From RGIG4140 sp045532865 (lineage in GTDB: Bacteria; Pseudomonadota; Alphaproteobacteria; CAAHEQ01; UBA3637), in contig JAZSGT010000003.1 of assembly GCA_045532865.1 (NCBI GenBank), positions 1 through 27,817 on the forward strand: DNA of 27,817 nt, in the 5' to 3' direction. The notes below the pieces were generated by a model. The model was given only the letters and a program-made list of their open reading frames with translations. It ran no database searches and was not told where the DNA came from. The position numbers and the translations under genes were made by a program. Shown one piece after another: positions 7,771 through 15,856 of this stretch (positions are counted from its first letter, which is position 1; each line of letters opens with the position of its first letter).

Positions 7771-8465
7771 TGAACGAAAAAATAAGTCTTTCAGATTTAA
7801 ATAATGATGACAGTCTCATACCTTGGGATAAATTATTCACCGAGGAAGATGTTGGCATTGATAATTTAGATATGAAAGACTTATCTGATCCTTTCAAAAA
7901 CAAACAACAAGAACCTGAAAAAGATCAATCCTACTGGGAAAATTTATTTAATGAGATGAATTTTCCAGGAATGGATTTAATGGCAGTCTCCTACTTTGGC
8001 TCTTTTGGAGCAGACATGCTCGATAGACACATTCAAATGAAACGAATTATGCGTGATTTTGTTCGCCTCCTAAGTTATAATTACACAATGGACTTAAGAG
8101 CTGCTGGCATTTCTGAAGAAGCCATTTTTTATATGAAAAAAGGTAAAATTCCAGAAAATCATGTCGTCCACTTAAAATATCCATTAGAATATGGTGGAGC
8201 TCTTGATTTTAACAACATGGTATTAATTCAAGACAAACCATTCCATGATGCAATTCACACATATATTGATAAACAAATTATCACTCCAAATGGCATTGAA
8301 TATCCACCACTTTTATATGTACCGGTTCCTGTTGGAAAAGTTTACGTACCATTCTCACTATTTACAGGTTCTGGTGGTAAAAATAAACAAGATAGAAGTG
8401 TTTATGCAGGTTTTTCAAAAGCTGCTTTTGATAAAATAGCTTTAAAGAGCATGCCAGGGAGATAA
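7770..8465 (+). CDS. Protein with an HNH-like motif lacking the general base, coupling-protein operon
   Basis: This 231-residue protein has an acidic N-terminus (1-60), a helical middle and an HNH-like block at 131-163. H134-L-K-Y-P138-L-E-Y-G142-G143 is followed by D-F-N148-N149 and then H159-D-A-I-H163. The order matches the H-H-x-x-P-[IL]-x-x-G-G ... N ... H-x3-H motif of colicin-E9-type nucleases. The three metal-ligand histidines and the Asn are retained, but the second His of the HH pair, the general base, is Leu135. The protein may therefore keep the fold without nuclease activity. There is no cysteine, so it is not an obvious DotN/IcmJ zinc protein. It overlaps the VirD4 stop (TAATG), and a SUKH gene follows two nt later. 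It could be a T4SS effector, a coupling-complex subunit, or a nuclease with altered chemistry. I cannot choose on sequence alone. Confidence 0.55.
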   Translation: MNEKISLSDLNNDDSLIPWDKLFTEEDVGIDNLDMKDLSDPFKNKQQEPEKDQSYWENLFNEMNFPGMDLMAVSYFGSFGADMLDRHIQMKRIMRDFVRLLSYNYTMDLRAAGISEEAIFYMKKGKIPENHVVHLKYPLEYGGALDFNNMVLIQDKPFHDAIHTYIDKQIITPNGIEYPPLLYVPVPVGKVYVPFSLFTGSGGKNKQDRSVYAGFSKAAFDKIALKSMPGR

Positions 8466-8467
8466 TC

Positions 8468-8914
8468 ATGAGAATTTTGCATCAGGTATTAAAAAAAATA
8501 TATCAAGAATCTGGCGTATTCTTTCCCCCTGCAAAATATGCTGATATCCACATGGTTAACTCTGTTTTAACAAGATCAGGACTTGCCCCTCTTCCACAAG
8601 ATTATATCAATTTATTATTATTAACAAATGGGTTATTTTATAATGGCCTTGAGCTGTTTGCAACCACCGAGCACGAACGTGAAAAAGGCGCATTTTTTCA
8701 CAGAAGTATTCCTCAAATGCAACGATTATATTCTGATAATCCAATCATAAACAATAAAATCTTATTAGCCCAAGCGCCTGAAGAATTTGTATTGTATGAC
8801 TTCAAAAAAAAGGAATACATTCTTCTTGATAGATACACTTATACAACAATAGTAAGATTTCCTCTCTTTTTAGATGTTTTATATTTCTTTGTGGGTAACA
8901 CTATTGAAAAATAG
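8468..8914 (+). CDS. SMI1/KNR4 (SUKH) superfamily protein, possible immunity protein
   Basis: This 148-residue protein has the SUKH core. LPQDYINLLLLTNGLFYNG (42-60) corresponds to the 'LP.dy..lL...NG....g' signature, running into LELFATTEHE. A later strand pair, EFVLYDFKKKEYILLDR (106-122), matches the 'yvyD....eY..vdr' repeat of the YrhA-like branch. A hydrophobic terminal helix follows, FPLFLDVLYFFV. SUKH proteins are best known as immunity proteins that neutralise nuclease toxins of polymorphic systems, and are often encoded right after the toxin. Here the gene follows the HNH-like gene by two nt and uses the AGGGAGA site at its end. Immunity is therefore a reasonable guess, but other SUKH proteins have cellular roles. 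It ends four nt from the convergent asmA-family gene with no terminator between them. Confidence 0.65.
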   Translation: MRILHQVLKKIYQESGVFFPPAKYADIHMVNSVLTRSGLAPLPQDYINLLLLTNGLFYNGLELFATTEHEREKGAFFHRSIPQMQRLYSDNPIINNKILLAQAPEEFVLYDFKKKEYILLDRYTYTTIVRFPLFLDVLYFFVGNTIEK

Positions 8915-8918
8915 AGTT

Positions 8919-11900
8919 TTACATACGCATTATTTGCCCTTGAAATTTTGGTACATATTCATCTGTTGCATTTTCACCATCTGAGTATCCATTATCTTGC
9001 TCTTCTAAATTACCTTGATTTGGTATCTGATTAATTGAAACAGGAACAATCCGTTCAAAACCTTCTGGTTCAAATCTTGCGACATATTCATATGCATGTA
9101 CAATTTTTGAAAAAGCTTCTCTCGCTGTTTGCATTAATTCATCATGCTCATCGTGAGTTAAATCTGTTGAAAATTTCATATTTGTTTCTTTTAAAACTTC
9201 AACATACTGAGAAACTGGAATCAATAATTTTGAAACAATTTCAATTTCAGGATTTGAATCATGAATAAACTTCATTTGAGCTAACATTTCTTGCGATTGT
9301 TTTACAAATGTTTGAACTTGCTTTCTATCTTCGAAATAAAGATCTCGAACAGCTTCATCAACAGCTTCTTTTGCTTTTAAAATTGCTAATCTTGATTTTT
9401 CCATCAATTGAATATACTCAGCATCCGTGAGCTTTTCTTTAACAGAAAGTTGATTAACAATCGATAATGCGTCTCTTGCATTTTGTAACAAGAATGCAGC
9501 CGAATCATTATCTCCAGCAAAAAGTTTTTCATCAGCCATTTTAACAGATTCTCTTGCCTCAGCTATTGCTTGTTTAATACGAAGAGCTCTTTCATTTAAA
9601 GTTATTTTTGCAAGCTGTTCTTTTTCTTTTTGTAACTGTTCTGCTATTTTGGTATTTCCCTGCTGAACAATATCATCAACAGCATTTGATAAGTCAACAA
9701 AATTAGCTTGGTAGACAGGATTCAAAAGACTACCTTTAAGAGATAACGCAAATGGTGGTAAATCACCATATTCTGCTAATGTAATTGGAACAGAAACATC
9801 AATTGTTTGTGCAGGAATATTATATACAACCTGCATAGGATTTGAATAGAACATATCAGCTTTTAAAGAGGCATCCATCATTTTAAAAATACCTTTGTCA
9901 ATTGTAAAATTTCCAACTAAAGATGGAAGCATTGTTTTTCCTGAATGTAAATATCTTGATATTTCAGTATCAAAAATATGCTTTTGAGATCTTTCTTTAA
10001 TTGTTTTTGCAATCAATGATGGAATTTTTTGAATGTCTGCACCAACCCAAAGAGTATTTTCAACATTCATTTTTCCAGACCCTGATATATTTTTTCTCAT
10101 TTCATTTGGAGACTGACCCATCGTTGAAAAATCACCTGAAAAAGTTAAAACACCATTTCCAAAAGATGTTTTTCCACCTGTTATAATATTGGGGCCCAAT
10201 TCATACCCAGACAATTCTACATTTGTTTTAAGATTTGGAACCCCAGCCCAAGACAAAGACCCCGTTACTTTTAAAGAAGTACCCTCAACAGATGGAACTC
10301 CTGACAAATTTTCAAGAACCAACTGTTTGTCTCGTATATTTAATTTTACAGATGCGTTTTTCAACTCATTTGAATGCCATAACAACTGTCCTGCATCTAA
10401 ATCTAAATTAATTTTCCACAAATCCAATAATGAAAAATTAAAAGGTGTATTTCCCAATGGACCTTCAGCTAAAACATTTTTAAAATCATTTAACATAAAT
10501 CTATCTACATCAAATGAAGGTGTTTTAACCTTCAAATCAACACTCTTTTGTGATATTGTATTTTTAATCTCGCCATCAAAAGAAAGTTGACTGGTTCCAA
10601 TTTGAACATTTGATTCTGTTAATTTCAAATCTTGCAAATTACCATTGAGTATACCTTTAAAAGAAAATTCTCCTTCAATTGAATTATTAATTTTCTTTGT
10701 TAAAAGAACATTTTTTAAAAACTGTTGGAAACTTGGATATGTAATATCAACATTCAGATTTTTTGCTTCAACATTACTACCATCATAAAGAACACTACCA
10801 GCAAATCTTGTTTCAAGTTCACCTATCTTATTTCTCAAAGAACCAGTCCAAAGATTTTTATCTTCAGTCACTTGTAATGTTGTCGAAATCGCATTTGTTT
10901 CATTTAAAAACTGATTATTAGATGCCAAATGCGCTCTATCCAAAAAAAGTTTCAACTCTTTTGTATTAAAATCAAGCCTTAGATTTTTAATTTTTTGATC
11001 ATCGGATGCAACAGCTTCAATTTCACCTGCTGCTAACAAAGCAGCCATAGCAACGCCCGTTGCTCTAAACTCAGATACTTTTAACGTACCATCGTTCAAA
11101 CTACCCGTTAACTTACCATTTAAAATTGGCAATTGATGTGCAGTTATATCTTTTAAATCAATATTAAACTTACTGTTAAATTTTGTTAAATATTCAGCAT
11201 TTTTAAAATAAGATTTAATTGAAGGAATTACATCCAAAATATCCATCTTCTCACTGTCAGGTTTATATCCCGTATAATTATCTAGATTTACATTTTTTAC
11301 AGAGCCATCAAAATTAATGGTTGGCGTTTTATCTTTCAAAATTTGCATTTTTCCTGAAACAACAGAGCCCCCTGTTTCAAAAGAAGAAATATCAACATCT
11401 ATCAAATCGCTCCACAATGAAACACTAGCATCTAATTGGGCAGCATTTAGAACATTTGAAGGTATATCTTTCGTATTCATATAAGAAGATAAAAACTTTT
11501 TTAAATTCTTAGATTTCAAATTAACAATTAAGGATAACCCTTCTTTATCATTTGCAAACAAACTTCCCCCTGATGAAGACAATTCTGTTTCTCCATCTAA
11601 TAATGCTTTCAAATAATGAATAATCATTCGATCGCCAGATTTTGAAACGGAAAGAGAAGCTTCTTTAAAAACATTATTTTGATAAGTAATTTTTTGGGCA
11701 TTCATTTTCATATCAAAATTTGGTGTTTTAGGATCATTTAAATTTTGTTTTTTCAAATAATCAAGAACATTAGACCACTGCGCATAATCAAAGTGATTAA
11801 TTGCAAATGAACCTGTATACAATAAAGATCCATTCTTTTCTTCTCGAGAAGCTGAAGCTGTTAAAGCAACAGAGTCTTCATTTTCCCCAAACCTAATTGT

Positions 11901-12794
11901 AAAATTTTTAATACTGTCGACACCATTTTGAGATGTATATGTCAAGCCTCCTTGAGCAGGAACATTTAAAGATGGACTCAAAGTCAATAAACCTAAAGTT
12001 TTAAGAATTTCGTTTGGTTTTTGAACAAAAAACGAACCATCTGCCGATAAATCTAACTTTTTAGATTGTGTTAAAAACTGTCCATCTAAATTTAAAGAAA
12101 GAGACTGATCTTTAGATTTCACCTCTAATGAAAAAGGAACTGGAATATCTGCTGTCAACTGTTTGATTGCTAACTTTGTTAAAAAAACACTTTCCCCACC
12201 TTGAACCGAACCGTCAAACAAATAAGGGCCTTGAAGTGAATCAAGCGTAATACGTCCATTTACATTGACCAACTCCACACTTGCATTTGTTGCCATATTT
12301 GAATAATTTAATACACCATTCTTAACTTGCAAATTATCAATTCTTGTTTGAACAAAACTATTGTTACCACCTAACATAGAATTTTCAAGTGCATTTTTTT
12401 CCATAAAAGAAAAATTCCAATTAACTTTATCTGGAGCTGTTCTTTCCAAATAAAGAACAGGATTTTCAACTTTAACTCTATCAATAACCAATGGATTTTT
12501 AAGCAATGATTTCCATGTCAACTGAATTGAAACACGAGGAATACTCAACATCACCCCACGCGTTGATCCTTTAGCATTCGCAAGTGTAACATCGTTTAAA
12601 ACAATTTCTGGTGAAGGGAACCAAGAGACATATGTTGCGCCCATTACATTAAACTCGCGCCCCGTTATTTCAGAAACAGTCTTTACAATCTGTTTTTGAA
12701 AATTATCAGCATTGAATGAGCGAATAACAAAAAATGCCAGCCCTCCAATGATAACACACAAAAGAAATAAAACTGTTAATAAAAATTTTTTCAT
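8919..12794 (-). CDS. AsmA-family protein, long form with C-terminal coiled coil
   Basis: This 1291-residue protein has one N-terminal transmembrane anchor (about 4-27) and then the AsmA start: a segment with TGREFNVMGATYVSWFPSPE and IVLNDVTLAN, in which an amphipathic strand set follows the anchor. The long middle is made of repeating beta-rich segments such as VKNGVLNYSN and LKVTGSLSW. Near residues 850-1030 it has the AsmA C-terminal features (GSGKMNVENTLWVGADIQ, GNFTIDKGIFKMMDASLKAD, SVPITLAEYGDLPPFALSLKG). Residues about 1035-1210 are strongly helical and charged, unlike classic AsmA. AsmA-like and TamB/YhdP-like proteins bridge the envelope and are implicated in lipid transport and outer-membrane homeostasis. 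The size is twice that of E. coli AsmA and closer to YhdP. GGAGA lies before the start, and a good promoter lies at 12853-12880. Confidence 0.85.
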   Translation of the reverse strand: MKKFLLTVLFLLCVIIGGLAFFVIRSFNADNFQKQIVKTVSEITGREFNVMGATYVSWFPSPEIVLNDVTLANAKGSTRGVMLSIPRVSIQLTWKSLLKNPLVIDRVKVENPVLYLERTAPDKVNWNFSFMEKNALENSMLGGNNSFVQTRIDNLQVKNGVLNYSNMATNASVELVNVNGRITLDSLQGPYLFDGSVQGGESVFLTKLAIKQLTADIPVPFSLEVKSKDQSLSLNLDGQFLTQSKKLDLSADGSFFVQKPNEILKTLGLLTLSPSLNVPAQGGLTYTSQNGVDSIKNFTIRFGENEDSVALTASASREEKNGSLLYTGSFAINHFDYAQWSNVLDYLKKQNLNDPKTPNFDMKMNAQKITYQNNVFKEASLSVSKSGDRMIIHYLKALLDGETELSSSGGSLFANDKEGLSLIVNLKSKNLKKFLSSYMNTKDIPSNVLNAAQLDASVSLWSDLIDVDISSFETGGSVVSGKMQILKDKTPTINFDGSVKNVNLDNYTGYKPDSEKMDILDVIPSIKSYFKNAEYLTKFNSKFNIDLKDITAHQLPILNGKLTGSLNDGTLKVSEFRATGVAMAALLAAGEIEAVASDDQKIKNLRLDFNTKELKLFLDRAHLASNNQFLNETNAISTTLQVTEDKNLWTGSLRNKIGELETRFAGSVLYDGSNVEAKNLNVDITYPSFQQFLKNVLLTKKINNSIEGEFSFKGILNGNLQDLKLTESNVQIGTSQLSFDGEIKNTISQKSVDLKVKTPSFDVDRFMLNDFKNVLAEGPLGNTPFNFSLLDLWKINLDLDAGQLLWHSNELKNASVKLNIRDKQLVLENLSGVPSVEGTSLKVTGSLSWAGVPNLKTNVELSGYELGPNIITGGKTSFGNGVLTFSGDFSTMGQSPNEMRKNISGSGKMNVENTLWVGADIQKIPSLIAKTIKERSQKHIFDTEISRYLHSGKTMLPSLVGNFTIDKGIFKMMDASLKADMFYSNPMQVVYNIPAQTIDVSVPITLAEYGDLPPFALSLKGSLLNPVYQANFVDLSNAVDDIVQQGNTKIAEQLQKEKEQLAKITLNERALRIKQAIAEARESVKMADEKLFAGDNDSAAFLLQNARDALSIVNQLSVKEKLTDAEYIQLMEKSRLAILKAKEAVDEAVRDLYFEDRKQVQTFVKQSQEMLAQMKFIHDSNPEIEIVSKLLIPVSQYVEVLKETNMKFSTDLTHDEHDELMQTAREAFSKIVHAYEYVARFEPEGFERIVPVSINQIPNQGNLEEQDNGYSDGENATDEYVPKFQGQIMRM

Positions 12795-12852
12795 ATTGTC
12801 TCCAATTTTTTTTAAAAAGAAGTGTCCCTAGCATCTTTTTAAGGCTACTTTT

Positions 12853-12880
12853 ACTATAACATATCTTTTTGAAGTTTCAA
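12853..12880 (-). promoter_or_regulatory. Probable sigma70 promoter of the asmA-family gene
   Basis: Read on the minus strand, TTGAAA (12875-12880) is followed after 16 nt by TATAGT (12853-12858), which is preceded by TGT, making an extended -10. It lies about 60 nt before the start codon, between the trkH stop and the asmA-family start. The latter can thus be transcribed separately from trkH. Confidence 0.55.
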
Positions 12881-12888
12881 TATATTTT

Positions 12889-14352
12889 TTAAATATTTTT
12901 CTTCCAAAAAAATGGAAAAAACAAAATAATGATTGCGACAAATTCCAAACGTCCTAAGAGCATTAAAAAGGATAAAATGCCCAATGCACTAGAAGGTAAA
13001 AAAGCAAAGGTTTTATCAGGTCCAATATCATTTCCCAATGCTGGACCAATATTTGATAATGAACTTACTGCTCCTGAAAAACAAGTTACAAAATCAAGAT
13101 TACAAAAAGACAACGCAACAGTTCCAATAACCAAACATACTAAATATAACCCAATAAAAGTTAACACTCCAAAAACAACATCTTCAGCCACTGGGACTGA
13201 TCCATACCTTGGCACAAATACACCATGTGGTCTTGCTGTACTTTTTAATTTAGCATGAATAATCTTCATCATAACCGAAATTCTAAACAACTTAATCCCC
13301 CCCGTTGTCGATCCCGTACATCCTCCTGGCAACATTAAGAAAAGAAAAGCTGCAACAGCCCAAGAACCCCACATTTGATAATTATCTAGTGTAAAACCAG
13401 TGGAAGTTAAAATCGAAGTAACACTAAATATTGTTGTTCGTAAAATATCTGAAAGTTCTGCATTATTAAATGAAACATTCATCCATCTTAAAAAAACAAA
13501 AACACTGATAACTCCTAAAAGTAAAAAACAATATAATTTAATCTGTTCGTTTTTAGAAATTCTTTCTAAGTGGTTATGAAACAAATAAATCCCCATCATC
13601 AATGGGAAACCACCCCAAAACATAAATAAAATAATAACCCATTCAATTAACGAACTATTAAAATATCCAATTGATTCATTATGTGTTGAAAAACCTCCCG
13701 TTGCAACAACACTCATTGCATGATTAACAGCATCAAACATATCCATCCCTGCAATACGCAAACAAAATGTAGCAAGAACTGTTAAGAAAAAGAAATAAAT
13801 CAAAATTCCGGATACATTTTGAAATGTTGATGGGGCATCTCTGTTTGTTTCCCCCGAAACTTCAATGTTAAATAACTGCATACCACCAATACGAAGTGTT
13901 GGCAAAATCAAAATTGCAACAACTAAAATCCCCAAACCACCCATCCAATGGGTCAATGATCTCCAAAACAAAATCCCCTTAGGCAAAACCTCAAGATCCT
14001 GAAAAATTGTTGCGCCTGTTGTAGTTAATCCAGAAACAGATTCAAAAAACGCTTTCACAAAACTAATATTTGTTAAAGAGAACAGATAAGGTAGTGAGCA
14101 AAAAAATGAAAAAAACAGCCAAACAAAAGTTGTTGTAATAAACATTTCCTTTGTTTTTAGTGGTGTTTGTTTTTGATCAGTTGCTAAAAGTAAAATACTT
14201 CCAAAAGAAACAGTCAATGCTGCACTTGCCAAGAAACTTGTAGCTGAAAATGAATTTTTATAAAACCAATCAAGCACTGCTGGTAATGTCATCATAAAAC
14301 CACATAAAACCAACATAAAACCCACAATTGAAAAAATTGATTGCCATCTCAT
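12889..14352 (-). CDS. trkH: TrkH-family potassium uptake protein
   Basis: This 487-residue polytopic membrane protein has the four pore-loop repeats of the superfamily of K+ transporters. They appear in order as GLTTTGATIFQDL, VATGGFSTHNESIGY, LTSTGFTLDNYQMW and SNIGPALGND, each with the selectivity-filter Gly. GGCTGSTTGGIK before the fourth repeat is a typical TrkH loop. The length agrees with TrkH (about 480-500). TrkH takes up K+ with the cytoplasmic NAD/ATP-binding regulator TrkA, which is not in this window. The start is supported by AGGAAA about nine nt upstream. It is divergent from the tatD-like gene, with 92 nt between them. Confidence 0.95.
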   Translation of the reverse strand: MRWQSIFSIVGFMLVLCGFMMTLPAVLDWFYKNSFSATSFLASAALTVSFGSILLLATDQKQTPLKTKEMFITTTFVWLFFSFFCSLPYLFSLTNISFVKAFFESVSGLTTTGATIFQDLEVLPKGILFWRSLTHWMGGLGILVVAILILPTLRIGGMQLFNIEVSGETNRDAPSTFQNVSGILIYFFFLTVLATFCLRIAGMDMFDAVNHAMSVVATGGFSTHNESIGYFNSSLIEWVIILFMFWGGFPLMMGIYLFHNHLERISKNEQIKLYCFLLLGVISVFVFLRWMNVSFNNAELSDILRTTIFSVTSILTSTGFTLDNYQMWGSWAVAAFLFLMLPGGCTGSTTGGIKLFRISVMMKIIHAKLKSTARPHGVFVPRYGSVPVAEDVVFGVLTFIGLYLVCLVIGTVALSFCNLDFVTCFSGAVSSLSNIGPALGNDIGPDKTFAFLPSSALGILSFLMLLGRLEFVAIIILFFPFFWKKNI

Positions 14353-14444
14353 AATTATATTTCCTTAGTTTTTAATAGTTTAATTTTATTTCTTTTCAAA
14401 ATCAATAAAAAAGTGTAAAATACCACTCAAAAAGGATAATGCAC

Positions 14445-15140
14445 ATGTATTACGACGCCCACATTCATTTATTGGATAAAAACCATCTAATTGATGCACA
14501 AAAAAAAGGTGTAAGCTCTTTTATTATAAACTCAACAACGCCAAATGAATGGGAACAAATTATTTCCCTTTCATATCAAATTGATAATTTATACCCTTGT
14601 ATAGGAATTCATCCCTGGTTTGTAAAAAATTTAGAACAAAATTGGGCGCAACAAATGGAGTCATTGTTAAAAAAATATCCATTTGTTATGGTAGGAGAAA
14701 TTGGTCTTGATTATCTAAAAGCTGATAAAGATATTCAATTATATGTTTTTGAAACCTGTCTAAAACTTGCTCAAAAATACCATAGGCCAGCCCACATACA
14801 TGCGGTAAAGGCTTGGAACGACGTCTTACGAATACTTAAAAAATTCCCAAACGGAAAATTTCTTTTCCACCAATTTAACGCTTCAGCAGATATTATCCAA
14901 AAACTTAGAAATTTTAACACTTATTTTTCTGTTTCATCTCGTCAAAATATTGAGGAAATTCCTAGTGAAAGATTATTAGTTGAAACCGATTCCCCTTCAC
15001 ATAATAAATTACCAGTTGATATTATAAATTTTGTAGAAACAACACAACTCAACAAAATACAACTTCTTCAAAATTTCCAAAATTTCATCACACCTTTTCA
15101 ACAACTTATTCCATTGAAAGAAAAACAACATGACACTTGA
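14445..15140 (+). CDS. TatD-family metal-dependent hydrolase
   Basis: This protein of about 231 residues is in the amidohydrolase superfamily. It has the N-terminal H-x-H metal site (YYDAHIHLL), GEIGLDY with the bridging Glu, AHIHAVKAW with a ligand His, HQFNAS, and the terminal SERLLVETDSP with the catalytic Asp. TatD enzymes are Mg-dependent DNases and related hydrolases. This copy is shorter than typical TatD/YcfH (about 260) and somewhat divergent around the fourth motif. I chose the ATG at 14445 because AAGGA (14432-14436) is eight nt upstream of it. The ATG at 14439 is only two nt away from that site. The 3' end overlaps the tcdA start by 11 nt, so the pair is co-translated. Confidence 0.85.
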   Translation: MYYDAHIHLLDKNHLIDAQKKGVSSFIINSTTPNEWEQIISLSYQIDNLYPCIGIHPWFVKNLEQNWAQQMESLLKKYPFVMVGEIGLDYLKADKDIQLYVFETCLKLAQKYHRPAHIHAVKAWNDVLRILKKFPNGKFLFHQFNASADIIQKLRNFNTYFSVSSRQNIEEIPSERLLVETDSPSHNKLPVDIINFVETTQLNKIQLLQNFQNFITPFQQLIPLKEKQHDT

Positions 15141-15855
15141 AAAAGACAGTAGAACAACTTTATTACTTGGAAAAAAAGGAATTAAAAACCTAAAAAAATC
15201 AACCGTATTAGTTGCTGGATGTGGGGCCGTTGGTGGGTTTGCCCTAGAAGCTTTAGCAAGAGCAGGTATAGGCCATCTTATTGTTGTTGATTTTGATTCA
15301 TTTGATGAAACAAATTTAAACAGACAATTATTTGCAACAACAAAAACTCTTGGACAATTAAAAACACAAAGTGTGGCTGAAAGATTAACTTGCATTAATC
15401 CCGATATAAAAATAACACAAAAACCTATTAAAATATCGTCAGAAACAATGAATGAAGTTTTTTCAATCACACCAGACTATGTTATTGATGCCATTGATTC
15501 AGTAAATGCTAAAAGTCTTTTTTTAGAAGAACTTATTAATAGAAAAATCCCTTTTATTTCTGCAATGGGTGCAGCACTCAAAACAGATTTATCACGCATT
15601 AAAGTTACATCATTTCACAAAACAATAGAATGCCCACTTGCAGCCTTTGTGCGCCAACGATTAAGAAGACGAGGTATTTCTTTAAAATTTCCCGTTGTCT
15701 TTTCTGATGAATGTGTGTCAGACAAAAAAGCACTTGCCCCCGAAAAAGATACAGAAACAGGTAGACGCGCTATGGGCTCATTGGTTACTATGACAGGAAT
15801 CTTTGGCTTAACTTGTGCACATGAAGCTATTTTATATCTTGCGCGCAAAGAGTGA
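15130..15855 (+). CDS. tcdA: tRNA threonylcarbamoyladenosine dehydratase (TcdA/CsdL)
   Basis: This 241-residue protein of the ThiF/MoeB/E1-like superfamily has a nucleotide-binding GCGAVGGFALEALARAGIG (30-48). Next come IVVDFDSFDETNLNRQLFAT with the conserved D-x-D and N-x-N-R-Q elements, then IDAIDSVNAK. SAMGAALKTDLSRIKV, the R-[QR]-R-L-[RK] segment (VRQRLRRRG) and FSDE identify the TcdA branch rather than ThiF or MoeB. TcdA uses ATP to cyclise t6A37 to ct6A37 in ANN-decoding tRNAs. The length is slightly below the E. coli protein (268). It overlaps the tatD-like gene by 11 nt and ends one nt from the convergent clpB, with no terminator visible between them. Confidence 0.93.
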   Translation: MTLEKDSRTTLLLGKKGIKNLKKSTVLVAGCGAVGGFALEALARAGIGHLIVVDFDSFDETNLNRQLFATTKTLGQLKTQSVAERLTCINPDIKITQKPIKISSETMNEVFSITPDYVIDAIDSVNAKSLFLEELINRKIPFISAMGAALKTDLSRIKVTSFHKTIECPLAAFVRQRLRRRGISLKFPVVFSDECVSDKKALAPEKDTETGRRAMGSLVTMTGIFGLTCAHEAILYLARKE

Positions 15856-15856
15856 A

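Noticed and set aside
7770..8465. IcmJ/DotN of a Dot/Icm system
   Set aside because: DotN is a cysteine-rich zinc protein. This protein has no cysteine, and I see no other Dot/Icm genes.
4402..8914. Integrative conjugative element
   Set aside because: No integrase, relaxase, mating-pair genes, direct repeats or tRNA gene are visible. Only the coupling-protein operon is present.
10189..10590. Open frame of 133 codons on the plus strand
   Set aside because: It lies wholly antisense to the AsmA-family gene, has no ribosome site and no recognisable protein features.
15009..15470. Open frame of 153 codons on the minus strand
   Set aside because: It is antisense to the tatD-tcdA overlap, whose two products have clear family motifs.
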